NCBI GenBank assembly: GCA_025084515.1
Contig: JAJAGP010000345.1
Coordinates: 1-64,000 of the forward strand
DNA from: Ancistrus triradiatus
Lineage: Eukaryota > Chordata > Actinopteri > Siluriformes > Loricariidae
DNA length: 64,000 bases
Reading direction: 5' to 3'
Below, one piece after another: positions 1-10,803 of the stretch; within the stretch, counting starts at the first letter, position 1, and each line of letters starts with the position of its first letter. Under the pieces are notes generated by a model. It did not search any database and had not been told where the DNA came from. It worked only from the letters and a program-made list of their open reading frames with translations. A program made the translations under genes and the position numbers.

Positions 1-354
1 GATAGCGTTGAGTTTGAAATCCGCTTCGAAAATAAATGAATGAATGAATGCACGTACCCTAATGCTGAAGCACATACCGTATTACTCCGCGATGCTGCGC
101 ACTACAGTTGCCGTGAGCTTCGTAACTTACCAAAGACCGTGCTAAAACATTTTGACAGATTTATGAGTGCCGTGTACCATCTACAATCGGTTCTAGGTCA
201 GAAGGCTCAACCAGAATTAATTCATACATTAGATGCACCGCATTTAAAGGCGCACTGTCGAGTTTTGAGAAAATTAAAGGATTTTAAGTGCGCCTTATGG
301 TCCGAAAAATACGGTAATCATTTCTGTAAAAGTTTTATGAAGGAAGTTTTGTGA
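1..354 (+). pseudogene. Unidentified ORF at window edge, possible decayed transposon or terminal exon
   Basis: An open frame of 104 codons starts at ATG 40 and stops at 354. The same frame is also open from base 1 to 36, interrupted only by a TGA at 37-39 next to a short AATG repeat. The predicted protein is of mixed composition, not low complexity, with a basic C-terminal half. I recognise no domain. An AATAAA lies about 45 bases past the stop, so a 3' end is possible. It could be the end of a mobile-element ORF with one nonsense codon, or a terminal exon of a gene to the left. Which of these is right cannot be decided from the sequence. Confidence 0.25.
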
Positions 355-525
355 AGTTTTTTAAAATAGAATACAGTAGAGCGTGGTTGTAGTCAATAAA
401 CTATATACATATTTACAAAACAAAGCACTACGTCTTGCAACCCAGGAAAAGTGAATTTACTGGTCGATGGACTGTGGAGTCATGGCATTCAGTCTAGGAC
501 AGGACTCTTATATACTCTCATCGGT

Positions 526-755
526 ACACCTCCTTGTTTTTACACTCATTGTCCATTTGATCAGTTCCACTTACCATATAGAAGCACTTTGTAGTTCTAC
601 AATTACAGATTGTAGTCCTGTTTCTCTAAACACTTTGTTCGTCCCCTTTCCTCTGTTCTCTAATGGTCAGGACCCCCACAGATCAGGTACTATTTGGGTG
701 GTGGACCATTCTCAGCGCTGCAGTGACACTGATGTGATGGTGGTGTGTTAGTGTG
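526..755 (-). mobile_element. Half copy of a palindromic MITE family
   Basis: This stretch matches, with divergence, the left arm of the foldback element at 49519-49980: the same order of CATTGTCCATTTGATCAG, AGTTCTAC, GGTCAGGACCCCCACAG and CAGTGACACTGATGTG blocks. The second arm is missing, so it is truncated. Related copies lie near 17640 and 56023. Confidence 0.6.
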
Positions 756-1145
756 TTGCATTTGCATTTTTTACCTATTTTTCTATTATTTACTGACGTG
801 TTTATTTATTTGTATCATTACTGGTTGTTCAGGGAATACAGCCTCACATTGCAAAATATGCTTGCACTATTATAATTTGCATATGTGTTATCTAATTTAA
901 GATGTTTTATCTGTTGTTGAATAACAAAACAGCTGCAAAACATTTTTTACATTACATTACTCAGTAAAAACAAACAATTCATTTTCAGGTTATGAATATG
1001 CTGCTGTTCAGAGACACACTGAAATCCTGCATTGTAATATTCATTTATCGTATCTCACATCGATGCCAGGATATCCAGCAACATTATTGCACAACACATT
1101 TTTTTTGTGCATACCATGCACCCCTAATGCACACTTACAAGATAG

Positions 1146-1402
1146 TATTTAGTCAGCCACTGATTGTGCAAGTTCTCCTACTTAGAAAGATGAGAGAGGT
1201 CTGTCATTTTCATCATAGGTACCCTTCAACTATGAGAGACAAAATGAGAAAATAAATCCAGGAAATCAGATTGTAGGATTTTTAAAGAATTTAATTGTAA
1301 ATTATGGTGGAAAATAAGTATTTGGTCACCCACAAACAAGCAAGATTTCTGGCTCTCACAGACCTGTAACGTCTTCTTTAAGAAGCTCTTCTGACTGTCA
1401 AT
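1146..1402 (+). mobile_element. Truncated end of a Tc1-like element
   Basis: Begins TATTTAGTCAGCCACTGATT and continues through the roughly 200-bp terminal repeat seen in the near-intact Tc1 at 45362-46932, then a few subterminal bases. The transposase and the opposite terminus are absent. It is a one-ended remnant of that family. Confidence 0.7.
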
Positions 1403-2886
1403 ATACTGTAATAAAGCTCAAATAAAAAATATATATAACAAAACCACTGTGCACTACACACTAAATTCACTCGAGGGTAATTAAGTGGTATATGAATGTA
1501 AAATAATCCAAATAATCACGGTCCACACCTATAATAGCTGTTATGTGATTACAAAGTAATGAGCCCAGCTGTAATTCCTGATGGGGATGTCTCTGGAGTG
1601 CTCAATTCCCTGTACACTCTGTAGTGCTGAGGGATAGGTTGATGTAATGCCTGTTTGTGTACAGTGCGTGCCTCCTCGACTCCTACTATTTTTCTTCTTC
1701 TATGAATGTGCATGTGTGTAGTTTCATCATACAAATTGAATGTGTGTACATGTACAGTACACAGGTGTTGGAGTCGCATTGCTAGCTGACGTGTTGCACT
1801 GAACATGCCAATCTGATAGTGCAGCACGCCTTGGCAGCATCTCTGGCGGGAGTCTTGCCTCTCTCACACTCCTTTATGATGGATGGACATTTTAATCAGC
1901 TGGACTGCGTCCAAAACTGGCCTCCCCTCTGCAGTAATCCCACTATGCTCATTAATTGGTAACTTTATAGGCTCTAAGGATTTGGACTATTACCCATACC
2001 TTTATTCGTGCTCATTTCAATAATACCATATTGCTAATTGATTTCTTGTCAGCATGTCGGCAGGCTGTTGTGTGGATGAAAGCTGGGGCATGTTAATATT
2101 TCATGGCCGCGCTCAGCTGTTAATTTTAGCACCATGGGCTCGATTCATGCACGGTTAGGTGGAGTTTTCTGAGAGTGCAATCGGAAACCTTAGGTACAAA
2201 TGTGAGTACCAGCTGAGCAGATGCCACATGGGCCGACGCACAGTGGTTTGTAAACAGCAGGAAATGTTTATGAAGACTGGTTCTGTATATAGCATTATGA
2301 AGGCATCAGTTAATCAGAAAGGCATTCATTGCCCTTTTGAACTCCCAGTGCATCGGTATACCCTGGTCTGTAGGTAACGATGCATCATGATGAACAAATG
2401 GGAGGGTGTGCATTGTCGAGTTGGATTATACGTTCTTGTTTTTGATGCCATCTAATGCAGTTGCATTTTTTAACACCAGAGGGTGCAATAATTTGTCATG
2501 CTCACAGACGCACACCCTTTCTCAGAGGGACTAATTTATTTTAATTGCAGGTGACTAAATATTCTTTTTGTTTAAACTTTTATACTAGAAGAGTACTCAT
2601 TATTTTGAATTGTTATTCTTCAGAAATAAATAAGGAATGTTTTCACTTGGTTATTTAAGATATGGTGAAGCAACAATAGAGTATTTTGTTTACAATTTTA
2701 AACCTCTGTTTCTAGTTATTTCAAGAGGACTAAAGCTTATTTTTTGGAAAACATATAAGAAAATGGTTTGCATTAATTACACTTCAGAAATAATCTGAGA
2801 TAATAGTGAGAAAATTGAATCACCAATTCGTGAATTGAATCGGGTGCTGACCTCTCATAGTCGTTGTCTACGATAGATAGTGTGTC
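1403..2886. other. Noncoding sequence; repeat-poor core at about 1860-2560
   Basis: No exon or recognised repeat was found. The part from about 1860 to 2200 is of mixed composition and dense in TAAT/ATTA cores (for example TTTAATCAG, CATTAATTGG, GCTAATTGATT, GTTAATTTTAG). That would suit a conserved noncoding element, but conservation cannot be seen from one sequence. Confidence 0.3.
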
Positions 2887-2887
2887 A

Positions 2888-3213
2888 TTCATTCACTTTC
2901 TTATCCGCTTAATCCTGGACAGGGTCACGGGAGAGCCAGTGCCTAGCTGGTGGCACAGGGGGCAAGGCAGGAACAACCCCACACACACTAATCCATCATA
3001 GGGCACACACACAATAGGGCCACTTTAGTGTAGTCAGTTAACCTAAAGCATGTCTTTCTACTGTCGGAGGAAACTGGAGCACCCGACAAATACTGTGTTA
3101 ACTACTTTTCATTTACTAAAAAAAGTAAGGACCCGGTCCGCTCTACCTGCGATGGAATTCAGCACCTTCTCTCTGAAGTGACAGCGCTACCCACTGAGCC
3201 ATCGTGCCACCCT
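2888..3213 (+). repeat. Interspersed repeat, CATTCATTCACTTTCTTATCC family
   Basis: A retroelement-like fish repeat. It starts at the CATTCATTCACTTTC motif, passes GCACAGGGGGCAAGGCAGGAA and the AACCTAAAGCATGTCTTTCT block, and ends near GAGCCATCGTGCCACC. Similar copies are at 14409-14712 (+), 21250-21481 (-) and 37150-37470 (-). The class was not determined. Confidence 0.6.
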
Positions 3214-3411
3214 GGTAGTGTGTCATATGAATCATTAATAAATAATGTAGAATTATAGTGTGACTCAGCAAGCTTCCTTATTCAGCTGGGTTTCAATCCT
3301 GGGTGGTTCTTACCACTTGAAAATTAGGTGGTGTGTTTAGAGAACCCTGCGTTGGACTGCTGCTCTGCTCTCGCTGTATCTTCGCCTGCGCCATAAATTC
3401 CACGTTAGACC

Positions 3412-3520
3412 CTCTCTGTGCAGTGGTGCAGTGAGTGTGCCTGTGTAGAGTTTGCATGCTCTCCCCATGTCCGCATGGTTGTACTCTGGGTGCTCCAGTT
3501 TCCTCCAAAGACATAGACAG
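3412..3520 (-). repeat. Fragment of the same interspersed repeat, opposite orientation
   Basis: The segment GTGTAGAGTTTGCATGCTCT through CTCCAGTTTCCTCCAAAGAC is the reverse complement of the second half of the 2888-3213 family. With its neighbour it makes a tail-to-tail pair. Confidence 0.5.
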
Positions 3521-3561
3521 AACTTATTTCAGAAAATCTACAAAAACACTACATGTATTTT

Positions 3562-3600
3562 CTGTGTGTGTGTGTGTGTGTGCGTGTGTGTGTGTGTGTT
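3562..3600. repeat. (TG)n microsatellite
   Basis: About 19 TG units with one C interruption. Small ORFs across it are cysteine/valine artefacts. Confidence 0.95.
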
Positions 3601-3699
3601 TTACTATGATATCTTTATTAGCATCTGGAAAGTCCTGACAATGTTTTTCCACACCCTGAAGGATTTTATTTACTTCATGTTAGCGTCAGTGTCTATTAT

Positions 3700-4757
3700 A
3701 CTTGGCAGCTTTTCCAACCTAATGAGCATCAAAAACTTTTTCTGAGGTCCTCAGATATCTCCTTTGTTCATGCTATGATGTACTTACACAGACATTTGTT
3801 GTGGATATCAGACCCTGATATACAGTGGTGCTTGAAAGTTGGTGAACCCTTTAGAATTTTCTATATTTCTGCATAAATATGATCTAAAACAGCATTAGAT
3901 TTTCACACAAGTCCTAAATGTAGATAAAGAGAACCCAGTTAAACAAATGAGACAAAAATATTATACTTGGCCATTTATTTATTGAGGAAAATGATCCAAT
4001 ATTATATATTAGTGAGTGGCAAAAGTATGTGAACATTAACATTTACTCATGAACATTAACATCAGCCAGTGTGAGAGAGGCCTTCAGTTGAGATGGTTTT
4101 GTAACATTTTCCAGTCTGATGAGCATCAACAACTCTTTTTCTGAGGTCCTCAGAAATATCCTTTGTTTGTGCTATGATACACTTCTAAAATTGTGTTGTG
4201 AAGAGCAAACTTGTCATCCCATTGATTGAAAATACCTGACTCAAATTTCACCTTTAAATTAACTGCTAATCCTAGAGGTTCACATACTTTTTCCACTCAC
4301 TAATATGTAATATTGGATCATTTTCCTCAATAAATAAATGACCAAGCATAATATTGTTGTCTCATTTGTATAACTGGGTTGTGTTTATCTACTCTTAGGA
4401 CTTGTGTGAAAATATGATGATGTTTTAGATCATATTTATGCAGAAATATAGAAAATTCTAAAGGGTTCACAAACTTCCAAGCACCACTGTACATCTATAA
4501 ATACAACAGGGTTCACACTCACACCTGACTGCCATCCCATTGTTCCCATCTAATCCAAGAGGTTCAGACACTACTTCCTCTCAATAATATGTAATATTTA
4601 CTCATTTTCCCCAATAAATAAATGACCAAGTACAATATTTTTGTCACATTTGTTTTGTTGGATTCTCTTTATTTACTTTTAGGACGTTTTTGTCATATTT
4701 CTGCAGAATTATAGAAAAAGGGTTCTAAAGGGTTCATAAACCTTAAAGTAACACTGT
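3700..4757 (-). mobile_element. Old Tc1-like copy split by a younger element
   Basis: The left part (about 3700-3820) matches the start of the transposase gene of the Tc1 at 42699-44264, read on the minus strand (TCTGAGGTCCTCAGATATCT; GTGCTATGATG-like block). The right part (about 4492-4757) continues with that element's subterminal and terminal sequence, ending GTAACACTGTA. Between them sits the younger MITE 3823-4490, so the two parts are one old insertion. Much of the coding region is deleted. Confidence 0.7.
3823..4490. mobile_element. Internally deleted Tc1 derivative (MITE), nested
   Basis: It is bounded by inverted ends CAGTGGTGCTTGAAAGTT and its complement, each next to a TA (3821-3822 and 4490-4491 region). 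The termini match the 42699-44264 Tc1. Only scraps of the transposase gene remain (around 4080-4200), giving an element of about 670 bp. It depended on a transposase supplied by another copy. Confidence 0.8.
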
Positions 4758-5669
4758 AACTTAATCTAATCAGAAACACTGTCCTTCTCAGGTGTCAAAA
4801 TTGGGTGTGAACTTCAGTAGCCACTGTGCACCTGTCTTGGTGTTGGGAGGTGCTGGGTAACTTAAGGAACACACACACCATATGGCAAAGAGCAGTACAG
4901 AAGCAGGTTGTTGAAATGAATCCAACAAACCCACACAAGCACATTGTAACCTCTGCTGATAATTTCAAACCAGTGGTTGACTCCATGATGTGCTACAGAT
5001 AAAAATTTATGTTTTCTGGATAATATCAAGAACACAATTTGGAAAACAACCAGTAGAAAACCTCTGTAATCTCTGAAGGTGTCAGTGCAGTACAGTGAAC
5101 CCTCCTGTTACAACATATGAGGTATTTTAGTCCCTTAATGTGCTATACCAAATGGTGATCAGGGAAATAGTGGAAGTAGATGGTGTTCTGAATGTCTTCT
5201 TACCTCTACACTTTTGTTTTATTCAGTGGTTAATTATGAGGTAATGGTTATTTAGGTTATATTGTAAAGTTTATTGCTAGATGATAAATCTGTGAGACGG
5301 GACACTAAAATCAGGTGTAAATCAGCAGCAGTGTGTTGCTGAGAGCAGTTGCCAGGTTCCCTGTTTACACAGAGTTGGGTTACTTTTTAACTGCACTTGT
5401 GGGTTGATTTGTCTTGTCCACATATGGGGGTTTGAGTGTATTGCATATCCAGTATTGAATTAGTTACTGTATATCTATGTGTTAAAACATTAAAACTCTT
5501 TATTCCACTCTCAGAAAATCCCACACTCTGTGTGATTGAGTTTTTGCTATTCAGGACAGCATCAAGGTCTATTATTTCTCATATGTTTTTAAATTTAGAA
5601 ATATGTTATGTAATATGCGACCATTGATGAGAGTTTTTCGAAATATCTCTTCAAGGAAACTACTGGGAT
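4758..5669. other. Noncoding stretch, nothing recognised
   Basis: No ORF of protein-like character, no exon and no clear repeat was seen. Confidence 0.4.
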
Positions 5670-5670
5670 T

Positions 5671-6893
5671 GTAATGTGGGGGCACCCTGGTCTGGTCATG
5701 TGACAACCACAGACTGCAAGCCCGAAATTCTCCCGATCCCAAAACTGGTGTAACTGTACTTTTGTAGCCAACAGACCTCACTTAGCCAGAGAAAGGATAA
5801 AAACAAGAGAAGCTTACTAGGTAGAGCACTGGTTCCCACTGCTCAGACACCATGGCTTGCCTTTGGTGTGGTGGTATCTGTCAGTTAAGAGTTGCGTTTC
5901 AGTTCTTGACACGTTCGTAAAGTCCAGAGTTCCGTCTGTAGCCCGGCCGTGTAAGTTTCCTGCACCTGTGTAAAACCCGGACAATGTACAGGAATTCAAT
6001 CAACAACCATTCACTGTAATATCCAAGGTCTTAACAATTATAGTAAATTATAATAGGAAATATATCAAATATATTTTTTAACAAATATATCTTTTAACTC
6101 TGGATGGAGCCAGTCGACACTGCGGGTTCAAAAGCAGAGGCGGGAGTTTAAGAGCTGAAGTGCATTGTTACCTCATGTTGGACTAGAGACTGTTTTTAAC
6201 TCTGTTGATGTGTTTAGAGACTTTTTGGTGTAAGTTACTTGTGTTTGTGTGTATAACTTTCCACTGCTTATTTGTAAACATGTGCCTGTCCTATTGAAGG
6301 TAGTACACTTTTGTTTGTTCCCTCCACTACCTGTATATTCTCTCTCACCTATAACAATATAAACTGGTTCACGTTCACTCAATGTGTCTGTGTTTCATAT
6401 GCTTGATCTCCTGTGTTGTTCCTAATACTGTCTATCAATCCCTCAAACAAAAGTATCAGGTCTATCATCCTCTTAAATCTTAGGCTTCTCCTGTAGACAG
6501 GGTCGTAACAGTACGTGAATGTATTTTTCGATAATTATTGTGAATTTTCATAAATAAAAAAAGTTACAAATTATTTAGTATATGTATAACAGTTTAGGCT
6601 TACACTCGTGTTTTCAGCTGCATCTTTTTGGTATCGATGGCATGCAGTTTTCTTGTGAAAATACCCTTTTAATTTACAGTAGCCTGAAGAGACCATGTGA
6701 CTATGGAACTGACCAGTCAATGACCATTTTGGTGAATAACCAAATGTACTGCGGTTGTTAGACTGTGCATACCTGTATTCTACCAGATTACCTCCAGTTT
6801 CACCAGGGGCGTGTGTCCGAGTCTCATCGCTCCTCATGGTGAGGGCTGGGTCTGTGGTTGTCACATGACCAGATCAGTGGTGTTCCCACATTT
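5671..6893. mobile_element. Putative DNA transposon with inverted ends, unclassified
   Basis: A perfect 23-bp inverted repeat (5691-5713 and 6851-6873, core GGTCATGTGACAACCACAG) lies inside a longer imperfect one whose outer edge reads AATGTGGG on each side. The 1.2-kb interior has no transposase-like ORF. A non-autonomous DNA element is the simplest reading, but the exact termini and target duplication are not clear. Two unrelated copies of one repeat in opposite orientation would look the same. Confidence 0.4.
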
Positions 6894-7855
6894 CGGGGAT
6901 GCTTTTTGGGATAACACTTCTTCTGTTGCACACATCAAGCAACATTTGTTGTTACACAGAATGCCTTCCTTAAAAACGTTATCAACAAAGTTATTGAACT
7001 TGCCTTTAATCTCTAGTCTGGAGTCTTTTAATGACCATATTTAATTCTTGAACCCTATGCAGACTGCACTTGTAGGTGGTACCAGGCCCTGTATACAGTA
7101 TTTGATTTGCTACAGCCTAAGTATATTGGACGGTCATTTCAGATTATAGGAAAACATATATTGCAGCTACATAAAGACATAAGTACAGCCAACTAAATAG
7201 TAGAGACTAAATTGTCTCTGTCATCCAGATAATAAAGCGAGGATATCTACATAGTCTGGTCTTTAAATATCAGTCCACTTCTGGTTCCTGTTGTTCATTT
7301 TGGTTTCTCTGCCTTTCGTTGCATGTAGACTGCGGTCATGTGTTTGTCTTGTTTGCTGCTGTAATTGTGCTCCTTTAAAAGTCAGATACCCCTTGTGCAT
7401 TTCAAACAAGAGGCTTCAAAGAGAGCAGCGTGTGTTTCTGAGGGCCCATCAAACGGGTGGGGGTGTGCTATCCAGGCACTGGCAGCCGCTGACTGAGCAC
7501 GGGGTCTCCATGCTCTCCAGTGGCAGTAGAGCTCTTGACACGTGGTTTCAGATTCATGGCTAATTCTGAGGTCATTATGGGCACTCTCACTTCCAACAGC
7601 CTGATTTTTAGAAATGAATATGCAGTCCGACGGACGAATGGAGAAAACACGACGGGCTCTTCCAGCCCATTATCAGCTGAGCTACAAGTCATTTTTGGCT
7701 TACAATGAGTAGATCTTGAGGTGCACACATCTCAGTGCTTAGTTTGCTTGGCAATGTATGTACTGTTTATATGGATATTCATGCATGCCATCTATTTTGA
7801 TTTTATACCAGGTCTGTTGTTCATGATGTGATGATTGTAACTCCTTCTATAGTGC
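6894..7855. other. Noncoding, largely repeat-free sequence
   Basis: No exon could be placed. The part from about 7290 to 7700 is GC-balanced and free of recognised repeats. It holds overlapping ORFs on both strands with no recognisable domain, so it may be a conserved noncoding element. Confidence 0.3.
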
Positions 7856-7856
7856 T

Positions 7857-8262
7857 CTTCTTCTTCTTCTTCTTCTTCTTTCAGTTTCTCCCTTTATCAG
7901 GGGTCACCACAGCGAGTTAAACGTTTCCACCTCACCCTGTCCTCCACGTCCTCTACTTTCACCCCAACTCCCTGCATATCTTCATTTACCACAACCAAAT
8001 AACTCCTCTTTGGTCTTCCTCTCCGTCTCTTGCCTGGCAGCTCCAACGCCAACATCCTCCTACCAATATATCCACTATCCCTCCTCTGCACATGTCCAAA
8101 CCATCTCAGTCTTCCCTCTCGAAGTTTGTCTCTCAATTTTTAAAACCGGTGCTGTCCCTCTGATGATCTCATTCCTAATCCTGTCCACCCTAGACACTCC
8201 TAAAGAGAACCTCAACATCTTAAGTTCTGCCACCTCCAGCTCTGCTTCCTGTCTCTTTGTCT
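7857..8262 (-). mobile_element. 3' end of an RTE-type LINE, 5'-truncated
   Basis: On the minus strand an ORF (8136-7897) encodes the typical LINE C-terminus: EGRLRWFGHVQRRDSGYIG, then GKRRRGRPKRSYLVVVNEDM, ending KRLTRCGDP. It is followed by a short 3' end and a (GAA)n tail (7857-7881, read as TTC on the + strand). The reverse transcriptase domain is missing, as expected for 5' truncation. The copy at 20865-21225 is the same family. Confidence 0.8.
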
Positions 8263-8488
8263 ATAGTGCACAAGAGACTAAAACAGATAAACAAGAGCCT
8301 AGTAGTACCGAGCAGCAAAGCACTTTTGTAACAAACAAACAAAAAACAGTCAGTGTGCCCTACATTTACTATGACTTTAATTTAATTGGAGACAGTATGA
8401 ACCAACCTAATTTCATTTTTCATTTCAGTAAGTTTGAAATCACAGTTATTTATTCATGTATTTTTTACCTCATCACCAGCCCTAAATT

Positions 8489-8693
8489 GGGACTGTGGTG
8501 GCCTAGTGGTTAAGGTACTGGACTATGGACCAAAAGGTCCAGGGTTCAAATCCCATCTCTGCCAAGCTGCCACTGTTGGGTCCTTGAGCAAGGCCCTTAA
8601 CCCACAATTGCTTGGATTGTAAGACTGTATCAATTGTAAGTCGCTCTGGATAAGGGCGTCTGCTAAATGCTGTAAATGTAAATGTAAATGTAA
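8489..8693 (+). mobile_element. tRNA-derived SINE
   Basis: A near-complete copy. The tRNA-like head carries an A box (TGGCCTAGTGG, 8499-8509) and a B box (GGTTCAAATCC, 8543-8553). Next come the conserved body, the LINE-like tail TCTGGATAAGGGCGTCTGC, and (AAATGT)n repeats at the 3' end. The same SINE recurs at least eight more times in the window. Confidence 0.9.
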
Positions 8694-8879
8694 TTGCCCC
8701 CGTACCAAATTTTTGGAATGCATTGCAGGCCTGAAATGTAGGAATAGATGTCTATTAACAAATGAAGTAATGCTGACAAGACGGAACATGAAATATCTCA
8801 AGCACATACTGTCTACAATGAAATTACAATCAAAGTAAATGTAAGAAACACTGTGTCTCTGTCCCAACGTTCTTTCTGA

Positions 8880-9470
8880 TTTGTACATGTATAGTTAGTC
8901 CTTTGGCAGATGTACATATCCAGTGTGACTTACAACATGTGAAAATAGCTGAAGTTCCATGATGCAAGTACTTGATGGTCTATAAGTATTAATTACATGT
9001 AACACTAGAGACTAATGCTACCAAGTTATGAGTTTGACACAGAAAGTACAAAAGTATTGTTTGAAGAGGCGAGTCTTCAGACACCTGTGGAAGGAAAAGA
9101 AACACTGGGTCATTCAAACTGGTGCTGGAAGCTCGTTCCACCAATGAGGAGCCAGGATACTGACAAACTAGCTATGGGGTCATTCCAGATATGGATGTGC
9201 CAGAAGTCCTAAAGCTGAGTTGGTGTGCAGGTGTGTAGTTCGAAATCAGGGAATGTAAATACCATGGAGCAGACCATTTTGATGCCTGGAAAGCTAGGAC
9301 AAGAGTAACTGAAACAGGAAGCCAGTAAAGTCTTAATAAAGGAGTTGCATAAGAACACTTTCATGGGTAGTGAGACAGATTGACTGCAGCATTATGAATA
9401 GTCAGTGGTGGAGAAACACATGATAGCAGATCAGCAGGAAAGACTTTTCATTAATCAAGTCTGGAAATTA
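8880..9470 (+). repeat. Probable old interspersed repeat
   Basis: It starts with a SINE/L2-like tail segment (CTTTGGCAGATG...GTGACTTACAA) and continues with sequence containing GCTGGAAGCTCGTTCCACCA, a block I recognise as repetitive in fish genomes. No intact ORF. The boundaries are approximate. Confidence 0.35.
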
Positions 9471-9667
9471 AGAGAGAATTCTGTTGTCATGAAAGGACAT
9501 AGTTTGCTGTTGTTGTGCAACAATCGTGTCTGACCATCTCATGTGGTCAGAAAAAGTAGGTTGTTGTTCAGAATCACCCAAGATTTTTTGCTGTGTGGGT
9601 GAATGGGCAGTCAGGCTGTCTGTGGATTGAGGGGTCCAGCATGGGGGAGTTCTGTGAAGGGAGGTAC

Positions 9668-10466
9668 AGTGGGGGACCAAAAGTCTCAGACCATTAGAGA
9701 AAATGGTTCTATTGTGTATTTCTTCTTAAATTTAATACAGCGTTTTCATTATAAATCTTTAAATGTATGCAAAAAGTTGAATCCGCGGGAAAAAAAAATG
9801 CAGTTCTGCAAAAGTCTTAGACCACCTTTAGATTAGAAATACCATTGTCTTAGCAGTGGTGTCGTGCCCATATGTAATTATTTATTAGAATACAACCACA
9901 AGGTACAGTACATTTCAGTATAATGCACTTTTAATAAACTTCAAAAAATTTAATCAGAAAAACAGCTTCTGTTGGCGACAGTGGTAAGTATTTGGTGTGA
10001 CCTCACCTTGGCATCCCAAGAAACCACTTTTTCGAAAGGGAAGCAGGGTGAAAAGAGCATTATGGAGTGACAAATATATGATGGGTCCAATCATACTCAA
10101 TATATGGTCATTATACTGTTTTTTACTAACATATTTTTATTACTATTTAGTATGTTCCCTCTTTTGCTGTAATAGCATGCACAGCATGGACTTGAGATGC
10201 CATGTTGTCCCAGGATGATTCCACAGTATTCCATAGTGCATCTGGTGATGTTACTGAATGCTTGGCTTTAATGTGTTCAGTTTAGATCAGGTGACTGTGG
10301 TGGAAAGTCTACAACAGTTAGTACTCTTTTATCTTTGGTCTTCAAATAGTTATGCAAAGCTTTGAGCTGTTTTGGGGTTGTTATATTTGTAATGAAAACA
10401 TGCTTAAGCAAAATTCAAAATGGAAGCATTTTTACTAGTGGTCCCAGACTTATGGCTGCCACTGTT
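9668..10466. mobile_element. Composite of decayed Tc1-like elements
   Basis: The outer ends read CAGTGGGGGACCAAAAGTCT on the left and, inverted, TGGTCCCAGACTTATGGC on the right. Inside, from about 9813, a second Tc1 family (GCAAAAGTCTTAGACCACC) appears with a scrap of transposase code near 10010-10080 (GSRVKRALWSDKY). This looks like one element inserted in another. None of it is functional. Confidence 0.6.
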
Positions 10467-10692
10467 GATTTACAGGGGTTTACTTCTGCAGTCTGTAATT
10501 AATCCATGTCTTTAACATGACACCTGATGGAAAGTATATAGAACCAGCAGTAATTATTTCTGTGTGGCAGTAAAAGCAGCCATGTATTTCCTTCTCCTTC
10601 TCTGCTTATGCTTACTTTGTCTTCTTTATGAGTCCTAATAATCAAATAGGAAGTGAGAACCCAAATAATCCCTTTCATTTGTTGTCTTTCAG

Positions 10693-10803
10693 ATGGTAGT
10701 GCTGATGGACCCTCTGGAAGATCCAGACGACATCTTACGAGCACACCGTTCGAGAGAGAAGACGTACATGTTTGACGTGGCCTTCGATTACTCAGCCACA
10801 CAG
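10693..10803 (+). CDS. kif19: kif19 exon: N-terminal motor segment
   Basis: Thirty-seven whole codons, phase 0 at both ends, between acceptor TTTCAG and donor GTAGGC. The peptide runs MVVLMDPLEDPDD to FDYSATQ and includes the FDVAFD strand that precedes the P-loop in kinesins. The ATG here is internal: in the family this Met follows about 40 residues. Confidence 0.92.

Noticed and set aside
8010..8513. 167-codon open frame on the + strand
   Set aside because: It runs antisense through a LINE 3' end and into a SINE; composition and position show it is a by-product.
8489..8693. tRNA gene suggested by A and B boxes
   Set aside because: The boxes belong to a SINE with a LINE-like tail repeated many times in the window; no tRNA fold with an anticodon arm can be drawn.
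10693..10695. ATG as the kif19 start codon
   Set aside because: The Met is internal in the family and is preceded directly by a good acceptor site; the motor's first strand would be missing.
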